Positions 57,423-64,000 of a stretch of 64,000 nt of DNA are shown one piece after another (the stretch's first letter is position 1; the number at the start of each line of letters is the position of its first letter). Position numbers and translations under genes: made by a program. The notes beneath the pieces were generated by a model, which saw nothing but the letters and a program-made list of their open reading frames with translations, ran no database searches and had not been told where the DNA came from. Source of the stretch: Bacillus glycinifermentans (GTDB lineage: Bacteria; Bacillota; Bacilli; Bacillales; Bacillaceae); NCBI RefSeq assembly GCF_001042475.2, contig NZ_LECW02000034.1:38348-102347 (forward strand), read 5' to 3'.

Positions 57423-60248
57423 TCATCGTTTTGATGATGGAGCATTTTCAGTTTTTCCCGGAGCGGCATTGAAAATCGAATTCGCCAACAACCGGTATTG
57501 ATGCTGCGAATGATCGTCATTAGTTAAATCGTTAGCGAAAACAGTCAAATTCTTGTTGTTCCCTTTGTACGTGAAAGCCATGATCTTCCCTTTGGCAGCA
57601 TCATGTCCCGGCCACCAGCCTGCCTTAAAGAAATGGGCTTCATCAGCGATCACTGCAAGCACTTTTGCCGTTTTAGGAACAGCGGTAATATAAGAGCCAG
57701 TGACTGTGTAGAAGTATTCCTGTTTATTGTAAGGGGCTGTAATGGCATGATCTTGCATGACATTTGCCAAGAAGACGCCTTCGTATCTCTCCCATTCAGG
57801 TCCTTTAAAAGAAAATCCAGGGATCCACTTCCGAACATTCGTCATACCCATATTTCCAAATGCAATGTAAGGCTTTCCTTTATTAACATATTTAGAAGAG
57901 TCGAACGTATTGACAAGCACATCTGCGCCCGACTGTTCTGATGTGACTTTAAAGCCCAGGTTTTTCAGTACATAAGCCGCTTCACCAAGAGCTCCTACAG
58001 TAGAAGCCTTGAGAACTTTGCCGCTTGGCTTCGTATTGCTGAATGTGCTCACGTCGAGATAGTACTTCGAGGCCAATGGATTCAGGTCGTTGTAGGCAAC
58101 CACGAAGTCACCTGCTTTATATCCTGATCCGCCCTTGGTGAGCATCGTAACGGTCTTGCCGGCTGCCAGTAACTCGTTGACTGCCTTTATTGCATCATTG
58201 TTTGTGTTCCGGATCAGAACATGCTCGGAGCGTTTTGGCATTTGAGTCCCCGGAACCGCTGCGGATGTGACCGGAGAAGTCTTGCCTTTAAACACTCCTG
58301 CTTCTCGAATCACATAACGGTCAAATCCCCGCATATCATGGAAGTTTTGAATAAACTCACCGGCTATCATTTCATAATCAGATACATCTATTCCATCGTA
58401 CAAGACCAGGTTTGCGAGGCCGCGATTGGCCTGATGCATGTTTACAACAAATGATCCCGCCGGATAAGTTTTCCCGTTAACGGTTACCGCTTTTGTTGAA
58501 CGTTCAACCTTAACTCCGTTGCGAAGAAAGTACTCAACCATTTTATAGATTTCCAACGCATTCTTTTGAATTCTTTTATCGACCGGCAGTACGTAATATT
58601 CCGGGAAGAAGTTTTGATTGCCCTGCCGCGGGCGGCCGATCTCTTCATTTTTGGCATTGACCAAGTAATGATCGACAGCACGGTCATCGATATTGTCCAC
58701 CCCGCGCTCAAATATTTTTAATTGGTTCAGAAACAGTTCTTCTTTTTTCCCTGCTACATATTTTGTAGCTGCCGCAGAACTATAATAAAGGGCTTTGGTA
58801 GACTCTTCATTCGACTCAGGTATTTCCAGCGTGTGCCCCATCGCACCGTGATACATGGCAAATGCAGCTGTATATGCTGCAGATGCATCATCCCATCCCG
58901 AAGCCGTGCCTTTTGACACATAATTCGGATCTTCTGCAGTTTTCCGATGTTCTTCATAAGGGATGTGATAGTAGTCGTACTTCGTATTTGCAATCCCTGC
59001 CTCCCCCATAGCCTTTGCCTGTTCCACCATGTGATCAATCAAAAGATCATACTCAACGTTCGGGTTATGAGGCGGAGTAGAGGGCTCAATCAGGAAGTTG
59101 GAATCGAACCCGTGCATATCCAGAAATGACAGCGGCGACCACTTCGCGATTTGTTCCGTGACACTTCGCGTTTCAGGCTGGGTTTGGTATGAATTATCCC
59201 GGTTCAAATCGAAATCCTCGGCATTAGAACGTGTTGTATGAACCCGGCCATCCGGATTGTCAGTATAAACGAACAGGAAGAAAACATTTTTCAATGCATC
59301 GTCTATATTCAATGTTGTCTTGCTTTTCTTGCCATTCGGCAGGACTGTATCATACGTAATGCTCTTATCCAATGCCATTGACTTAAAATAATTCATGATC
59401 GCGTCGACTCCAGGCGCTTCATTCGGATGAATATTGTTCAACCAGATCGGCACCTTATAGTCGCCAAATGCGCCAGATTTAATGTCGGCCTGCAACTTCT
59501 TCGGGTCAGTCAGCATGGCAGGGTGAGTCACCTTCTGATACTTATCGACAGAGGCTTTATCCTTGGCCAGTACTGTCAAATAGATATCACGGCCTTCGAC
59601 CGATTTTCCAATGGAAGTCGTTTTGATATATCTGTTATTTTTTTGCGCCGCTTTTGCTGTGATGGAATCGATTTCCGGTTTCAGCTCATCGTAAGTGTGG
59701 AAGCTGTCATATGGCGTCAATTTTACGGGAGCATGGGCAACTGCTCGTCCGTTCACTGTTGCTGCCAAATCATATGTGCCCATCAGCGATGCGTAAAGCG
59801 GACGCTGCAATCGCGGCTCTGCCAGATTGTCTGTATCATATGGAAGATCGAAGTTGATGTTAGCATGAACCTTTCCGTTGGTCACTTTTACATGGCTGAC
59901 AGTAATGAAAGGTGCACCGGTGTAATCACGGTCCTTATATTTTTTCCATTGAGACAGCGGTTTGCCGTCATACGTCCAGCTTAAGCTTTTCACGTCAACA
60001 CCTTGCGGAAGCTTGAATGTAGCATGAAGCGTTCGTTTCTCTGTCATTGAAGCAACATGTTTGTCCAGTTTCATCTTTTGAGATGTTTTAACCTTCTTTG
60101 GATTTGGCGTCTTTGCTTTTGTCTGCTGGCCGGACGCCGCCCCCTTGGTCGCCTGCGCCATTGCAACGCCTGGAGTTATCGCTCCCAGCAACATCGCAAG
60201 CGATAAAACCAATATCAGATAACGCTTTGTGAACGATTTTTTAAACAT
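57423..60248 (-). CDS. secreted M14-family zinc carboxypeptidase-like protein
   Basis: 941 residues. Signal peptide 1-31 (RYLILVLSLAMLLGAITPGVAMA, cut before QATKG), a pro/adhesion region to about 190, then a peptidase M14 domain: zinc ligands in NIHPNEAPGVD (His, Glu) and DMHGFDSNFL (His), catalytic Glu in GHTLEIPES. The remaining 400 residues (from about 540) contain repeated mixed alpha/beta segments of unknown role. Start ATG 60248, 9-11 nt from GGGGATG; an earlier in-frame ATG would spoil the signal peptide. Cleaves C-terminal residues of extracellular peptides. Lone gene, AT-richer than the TGS gene behind it. Confidence 0.9.
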   Translation of the reverse strand: MFKKSFTKRYLILVLSLAMLLGAITPGVAMAQATKGAASGQQTKAKTPNPKKVKTSQKMKLDKHVASMTEKRTLHATFKLPQGVDVKSLSWTYDGKPLSQWKKYKDRDYTGAPFITVSHVKVTNGKVHANINFDLPYDTDNLAEPRLQRPLYASLMGTYDLAATVNGRAVAHAPVKLTPYDSFHTYDELKPEIDSITAKAAQKNNRYIKTTSIGKSVEGRDIYLTVLAKDKASVDKYQKVTHPAMLTDPKKLQADIKSGAFGDYKVPIWLNNIHPNEAPGVDAIMNYFKSMALDKSITYDTVLPNGKKSKTTLNIDDALKNVFFLFVYTDNPDGRVHTTRSNAEDFDLNRDNSYQTQPETRSVTEQIAKWSPLSFLDMHGFDSNFLIEPSTPPHNPNVEYDLLIDHMVEQAKAMGEAGIANTKYDYYHIPYEEHRKTAEDPNYVSKGTASGWDDASAAYTAAFAMYHGAMGHTLEIPESNEESTKALYYSSAAATKYVAGKKEELFLNQLKIFERGVDNIDDRAVDHYLVNAKNEEIGRPRQGNQNFFPEYYVLPVDKRIQKNALEIYKMVEYFLRNGVKVERSTKAVTVNGKTYPAGSFVVNMHQANRGLANLVLYDGIDVSDYEMIAGEFIQNFHDMRGFDRYVIREAGVFKGKTSPVTSAAVPGTQMPKRSEHVLIRNTNNDAIKAVNELLAAGKTVTMLTKGGSGYKAGDFVVAYNDLNPLASKYYLDVSTFSNTKPSGKVLKASTVGALGEAAYVLKNLGFKVTSEQSGADVLVNTFDSSKYVNKGKPYIAFGNMGMTNVRKWIPGFSFKGPEWERYEGVFLANVMQDHAITAPYNKQEYFYTVTGSYITAVPKTAKVLAVIADEAHFFKAGWWPGHDAAKGKIMAFTYKGNNKNLTVFANDLTNDDHSQHQYRLLANSIFNAAPGKTENAPSSKR

Positions 60249-60461
60249 AGAAGAATGCCATCCCCATTTCATGATATTTTCAAATTGCAAATTTGATAAG
60301 AGAAAAACCGATACAAGGATGAGGGGTTCTAGCTGCATTTCATTGATGAATAACATAAGCCTGTAGAACTTTGGGTTCTACAACTTCCTCGCACTCTGAT
60401 TCAGCATGAACTCATCCACCGCATACTCCGATATATTTCGGAATTCCCGATAGGCTAAAAG

Positions 60462-60500
60462 CCTGAAGGAGCTACCTGCTCAGACGGTTCCTTCAGACAA
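60462..60500 (-). terminator. terminator after the TGS fusion gene
   Basis: CTGAAGGA/TCCTTCAG arms with an inner stem, followed by GGCTTTTAG on the minus strand; 16 nt past the stop. Confidence 0.65.
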
Positions 60501-60515
60501 AATGTTAAAGACCGC

Positions 60516-61841
60516 CTACCTCGGTGGCGTCGGCCCTGTGACGGGTCCCAAGGCGCTGAATGCCCGGTCAAAGCGTCGCATCGCTGTCTCGAGCGGACCG
60601 GTAGGAAACCGTGCAATAAGCCACCCCGTCACCGTCGTCACGGCCGCGACGAGCAGATCACCGAATGGAATTGCCCCGATATCATACTCGGCCCCCGAGA
60701 TTTCAAGAGCCCATATGACAACAAACTGAGCTGCATACATCGTCAACGCTACGCGTCCGACTCCCGCGAACGGCTTTAACACGGCAGAGGTCTTCTGCGG
60801 CACGAGACATACCAATCCAAGCACCAGAAATGCGGCCCCAAGCCCCAGCAGTGTCTGGAACGTTGACGCACTGTGCGGAGCTATCGCAAGAAGATTGTGC
60901 CACACCGGCGGTTCCACGTTGTGCGGCCAGATTGCATACTGATCCGGCTCAGCGGCGGCGGTGCCTTGAACACTTACGAGCCACTCTTCGAAGGAACGGC
61001 TCAGGCCTGGAAGAACGAAAGTGCCCAATACCTTTGAGACGATAAGCATGATTGCGCCGCTGCCCACGAGCCAGAGTGCAGTACGCATCTTGGTAAGATC
61101 AAAGCGCCCGATCGCCATACCGGCGACGAAAGCGGGTGCAAGTGCGAGCGCGGACAGCGGGCCGCCTGCAATATCACTAAGTAAGAAAGCTCCCGACAAG
61201 ACGCTTCCTCCGAGAATCATCAGCGGCGGGCTCACTATAATCAGAGCTGCTGCTGTCGTAACGAGCACACGCGTCGAACGGCGAACCAGCACCAACGCCA
61301 GCACAAAAAGTGCAGCATAAGCCGGCAAAATCACCCCGAACGGAGTATTCAGCATGATGAGCAAATATCCTATAATATCGATAAATACCGCGCGGGCAAG
61401 CATCCGCGTCCGAAATGCGACCGGCTCCATTCCTCTGTCCATCATGCGCCCGGCCATGATCGAATAGGAGATTCCTCCGCAAAGAACAAATAGAAGCGTC
61501 GTATTCCCGGAAACGATCGAACCGTTCGTTTCGTTCAAGGCGAAGTGCTGCAAATACATCCCGATGACCGCCAGTCCCCGTGCTGCGTCAAGTGCCACAA
61601 TACGCCCTGTCCCCCGCGATTTTTCACGCACGATCTTCTGTCCTTCGGCTGAGTCCCGGGTGACAATTTCAACGAGTGCACCGTCCTGAAGCGGAGTTGA
61701 TAAATCTACAAGCTTTCCGTTTAATTTACCTGCAACCGCATGTTCCAGACCACAGCTAATGGAAGCAGCAACATCTTCAATACTTGCTTCCCCCTCAAAT
61801 TCTCTGACAGACCCGTCAGGCAGTTTAATGCTAATCGACAA
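60516..61841 (-). CDS. ThrS-type TGS domain fused to a membrane acyltransferase-like protein
   Basis: 441 residues. Residues 1-62 (IKLPDGSVREFEGEASIEDVAASI, AGKLNGKLVDLSTPL, VEIVTRDSAEG) are a TGS domain as found at the N-terminus of threonyl-tRNA synthetase. After a charged linker (REKSRGTG) the protein becomes a polytopic membrane protein with about ten helices, opening RIVALDAARGLAVIGMYLQHF, the DUF418/DUF1624 (YeiB or HGSNAT-like acyltransferase) start. Start TTG 61841 follows GAGGAGG. The membrane half is visibly GC-rich and the TGS half is not, suggesting two origins. No T-box was found upstream. Function unknown; acyl transfer at the envelope is a guess from the family. Confidence 0.8.
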   Translation of the reverse strand: MSISIKLPDGSVREFEGEASIEDVAASISCGLEHAVAGKLNGKLVDLSTPLQDGALVEIVTRDSAEGQKIVREKSRGTGRIVALDAARGLAVIGMYLQHFALNETNGSIVSGNTTLLFVLCGGISYSIMAGRMMDRGMEPVAFRTRMLARAVFIDIIGYLLIMLNTPFGVILPAYAALFVLALVLVRRSTRVLVTTAAALIIVSPPLMILGGSVLSGAFLLSDIAGGPLSALALAPAFVAGMAIGRFDLTKMRTALWLVGSGAIMLIVSKVLGTFVLPGLSRSFEEWLVSVQGTAAAEPDQYAIWPHNVEPPVWHNLLAIAPHSASTFQTLLGLGAAFLVLGLVCLVPQKTSAVLKPFAGVGRVALTMYAAQFVVIWALEISGAEYDIGAIPFGDLLVAAVTTVTGWLIARFPTGPLETAMRRFDRAFSALGPVTGPTPPR

Positions 61842-62018
61842 CTGTATTCCTCCTCAAAAAATTAATCCTTTACGTGTTCCATAGTTCCTTTGTCTATATT
61901 TGGATGAGATCTAGCTGTATTCAATATAGCGGGCAGATGTCGCTAAAGTTTGATCAACTTGTAAACAAAACGTAAAAAGGCGATCGGAGGATCGGGACAT
62001 ATCATTTCATAAAGAAAA
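61842..62018. other. upstream region of the TGS fusion gene
   Basis: About 180 bp with no ORF. AT-rich and probably containing the promoter; I could not fix a convincing -35/-10 pair, and there is no T-box specifier or TGG-box sequence. Confidence 0.35.
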
Positions 62019-62042
62019 GCACCTTGTCGATGACAAGGTGCC
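62019..62042 (-). terminator. second terminator of the rrn/trn transcript
   Basis: GCACCTTGTC/GACAAGGTGC perfect 10-bp stem with a 3-nt loop and TTTTCTTT on the minus strand. Confidence 0.7.
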
Positions 62043-62168
62043 TCATTCTCACTAAATGTGATCATTTGATTGGATAAATTTCAATGGCGATGAATGAAGA
62101 GTTAGAGTGCGGACAACATTTGATCATTGTGTTTATTTTGATAGCTTTCTGCTTTGATGAGGAATTAA

Positions 62169-62204
62169 CAAAAAGAGCGTTCCTTTTGTAGGGAACGCTC
62201 TTTC
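62169..62204 (-). terminator. main terminator of the tRNA cluster
   Basis: GAGCGTTCC/GGAACGCTC stem with U5 on the minus strand, about 30 nt beyond the last tRNA. Confidence 0.9.
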
Positions 62205-62231
62205 ATCGCTTGGCAATACGATGTTTTGTGA

Positions 62232-62313
62232 TACCGGTGGTCGGGGTCGAACCGACACTCCCGAAGGAACACGATTTTGAGTCGTGCGCGTCTGCCAATT
62301 CCGCCACACCGGC
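62232..62313 (-). tRNA. tRNA-Leu (anticodon CAA)
   Basis: Long variable arm; anticodon loop in GACTCAAAATC; acceptor GCCGGTG/CACCGGT. CCA not encoded. Last tRNA of the cluster. Confidence 0.96.
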
Positions 62314-62325
62314 ATGTGTGAGCTA

Positions 62326-62414
62326 TGGTGCCGAGGGCCGGACTTGAACCGGCACGGTAGTCACCTACCGCAGGATTTTAAGTCCTGTGTGTCTGCCAAT
62401 TCCACCACCCCGGC
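62326..62414 (-). tRNA. tRNA-Leu (anticodon UAA)
   Basis: Long variable arm; anticodon loop in GACTTAAAATCC; CCA encoded. Confidence 0.96.
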
Positions 62415-62424
62415 AAGGGCACTA

Positions 62425-62495
<71 letters not shown>

Positions 62496-62510
62496 ATCAT
62501 TTTAAGAAAT

Positions 62511-62585
62511 TGGAGCGGAAGACGGGATTCGAACCCGCGACCCCCACCTTGGCAAGGTGGTGTTCTACCACTGAACTACTTCCGC
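62511..62585 (-). tRNA. tRNA-Gly (anticodon GCC)
   Basis: Anticodon loop in CTTGCCAAG; acceptor GCGGAAG/CTTCCGC; CCA encoded. Confidence 0.97.
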
Positions 62586-62640
62586 ATTTTAATCATGAAC
62601 TCATTTTAACATATTCAACTTATTGATAAAAGATGAAAAA

Positions 62641-62712
62641 CTGGGCTAGCTGGATTCGAACCAGCGCATGACGGAGTCAAAGTCCGTTGCCTTACCGCTT
62701 GGCTATAGCCCA
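62641..62712 (-). tRNA. tRNA-Gln (anticodon UUG)
   Basis: Anticodon loop in GACTTTGACTC; acceptor TGGGCTA/TAGCCCA; discriminator G; CCA not encoded. Confidence 0.95.
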
Positions 62713-62725
62713 ATATGATCATAAA

Positions 62726-62800
62726 GGGCGGTTGATGGGAATCGAACCCACGAGTGCCAGAGCCACAATCTGGTGCGTTAACCACTTCGCCACAACCGCC
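62726..62800 (-). tRNA. tRNA-His (anticodon GUG)
   Basis: Anticodon loop in GATTGTGGCTC; discriminator C as expected for tRNA-His; CCA not encoded. Confidence 0.95.
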
Positions 62801-62819
62801 ATACGTTTCAATACGTAAT

Positions 62820-62893
62820 TGGCAGGGGCAGTAGGAATCGAACCCACACCGGAGGTTTTGGAGACCTCTGTTCTACCGTTAAACTATGCCCCT
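62820..62893 (-). tRNA. tRNA-Trp (anticodon CCA)
   Basis: Anticodon loop in GTCTCCAAAACC; acceptor AGGGGCA/TGCCCCT; CCA encoded. Confidence 0.97.
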
Positions 62894-62900
62894 ATAGAAA

Positions 62901-62985
62901 TGGTGGAGGGGGACGGATTCGAACCGCCGAACCCTGAGGGAGCGGATTTACAGTCCGCCGCGTTTAGCCACTTCGCTACCCCTCC
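62901..62985 (-). tRNA. tRNA-Tyr (anticodon GUA)
   Basis: Long variable arm; anticodon loop in GACTGTAAATCC; CCA encoded. Confidence 0.97.
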
Positions 62986-62992
62986 AGAACAG

Positions 62993-63065
<73 letters not shown>

Positions 63066-63068
63066 AAA

Positions 63069-63144
<76 letters not shown>

Positions 63145-63154
63145 TTTATTTAAA

Positions 63155-63231
63155 TGGCGGTCCGGACGGGACTCGAACCCGCGACCTCCTGCGTGACAGG
63201 CAGGCATTCTAACCAACTGAACTACCGGACC
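63155..63231 (-). tRNA. tRNA-Asp (anticodon GUC)
   Basis: Anticodon loop in GCCTGTCACGC; acceptor GGTCCGG/CCGGACC; CCA encoded. Confidence 0.97.
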
Positions 63232-63237
63232 AATACT

Positions 63238-63315
<78 letters not shown>

Positions 63316-63338
63316 ATAATGTTTTATATTAGTAGATA

Positions 63339-63414
63339 TGGTGGAGGATGACGGGATCGAACCGCCGACCCTCTGCTTGTAAGGCAGATGCTCTCCCAGC
63401 TGAGCTAATCCTCC
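63339..63414 (-). tRNA. tRNA-Val (anticodon UAC)
   Basis: Anticodon loop in GCCTTACAAGC; acceptor GGAGGAT/GTCCTCC-type; CCA encoded. A 117-nt spacer separates it from tRNA-Glu. Confidence 0.97.
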
Positions 63415-63531
63415 GAAATACAGGACGTACAAGTGCATGCGTTGCAACAGGACATTGCGATCTTAGCATGACTTCCTTTAAAAAGCTCCGGTGCAAACCT
63501 TATGCTTTTTAGCGTGCTGTCCAAAAAATAA

Positions 63532-63606
63532 TGGTGACCCGTACGGGATTCGAACCCGTGTTACCGCCGTGAAAGGGCGGTGTCTTAACCACTTGACCAA
63601 CGGGCC
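63532..63606 (-). tRNA. tRNA-Glu (anticodon UUC)
   Basis: Anticodon loop in CCTTTCACGG; acceptor GGCCCGT; CCA encoded. Confidence 0.97.
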
Positions 63607-63619
63607 ATATATTTGAAAG

Positions 63620-63711
63620 TGGCGGAGAGCAAGGGATTCGAACCCTTGAGACGGCGTTGGCCGCCTACACGATTTCCAATCGTGCTCCTTCGACCACTCG
63701 GACAGCTCTCC
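63620..63711 (-). tRNA. tRNA-Ser (anticodon GGA)
   Basis: Long variable arm; anticodon loop in GATTGGAAATC; acceptor GGAGAGC/GCTCTCC; CCA encoded. Confidence 0.97.
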
Positions 63712-63718
63712 AATCATA

Positions 63719-63793
63719 TGGCTCCGCAGGCAGGATTCGAACCTGCGACCGATCGGTTAACAGCCGATAGCTCTACCACTGAGCTACTGCGGA
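63719..63793 (-). tRNA. tRNA-Asn (anticodon GUU)
   Basis: Anticodon loop in GCTGTTAACC; acceptor TCCGCAG/CTGCGGA; CCA encoded. First tRNA after 5S; the order Asn-Ser-Glu-Val-Met-Asp-Phe-Thr-Tyr-Trp-His-Gln-Gly-Cys-Leu-Leu equals B. subtilis trnD. Confidence 0.97.
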
Positions 63794-63802
63794 ATGATGT
63801 CT

Positions 63803-63919
<117 letters not shown>

Positions 63920-64000
63920 AATTTAGTGACAAAGATCATTATACTATGTATTTTCAAAAATGCAAGAGTTTTTTTGAAATTATTCTCTCAAAACTAGATA

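Noticed and set aside
61842..62130. T-box leader for the ThrS-like TGS gene
   Set aside because: No specifier loop, AG bulge or T-box TGG sequence is visible; the hairpins there belong to the rrn/trn terminators.

Overview
The window is a stretch of Bacillus chromosome, most likely from the Bacillus licheniformis group. Gene order follows the B. subtilis yhb-yhc region in reverse: yhcX, W, V, U, T, S, R, Q, P, N, M, tcyP(yhcL), a yhcJ-like metNPQ set, cspB, yhcI to yhcA, yhbJ, yhbH, prkA, yhbF, E, D, cspR, yhbB, queG. It then runs through ssuBACD, thiC, spo0M and aroD to a 16-tRNA cluster in trnD order and a 5S rRNA. The assignment rests on recognised proteins and synteny; species level is inference.

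Layout. 1-1.8 kb: partial ABC-F ATPase gene with a promoter, a 44-codon leader ORF and a terminator in its leader. 1.8-6.2 kb: yhcX (broken), yhcW, yhcV, yhcU, yhcT. 6.2-9.7 kb: opuC-type osmoprotectant importer. 9.9-16.2 kb: sortase YhcS, its nuclease/nucleotidase substrate YhcR, and a soluble PAS histidine kinase. 16.2-21.3 kb: spore- and envelope-related yhcQ, yhcP, yhcN, an S9 peptidase and yhcM. 21.3-25.5 kb: cystine symporter and a complete SAM-riboswitch methionine importer. 25.6-33.1 kb: cspB, the yhcEFGHI ABC/GntR operon with a long palindromic operator, and the yhbJ-yhcABC efflux/flavodoxin group. 33.4-42.7 kb: yhbH, prkA, a new 30-codon ORF, bactofilins yhbDEF, cspR, yhbB, queG, a B3/B4-like gene and tRNA-Gly. 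42.9-43.2 kb: Zur-boxed rpsN paralogue.

43.3-48.1 kb is the most unusual region. A 70-residue, one-helix, two-cysteine peptide is followed by an ABC ATPase, an ABC permease, a PqqD/RRE-like protein fused to an HExxH membrane peptidase, and a 92-residue membrane protein. Divergent from it is an XRE regulator plus DUF2178 membrane protein. I read this as a candidate peptide-export (RiPP or bacteriocin-like) cluster with no recognisable modification enzyme in the window. 60.5-61.8 kb holds a second oddity: a threonyl-tRNA synthetase-type TGS domain fused to a multi-pass membrane acyltransferase-like protein, with GC-rich sequence in the membrane half.

Several conserved genes look damaged: yhcX (two frameshifts), thiC (in-frame ochre), spo0M (A-run frameshift), possibly yhcP (reads through its terminator), and yhcR (sorting motif LSDTA). 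This means either a decayed or laboratory strain or residual assembly error; read-level data would separate the two. No CRISPR array, insertion sequence or prophage was seen.
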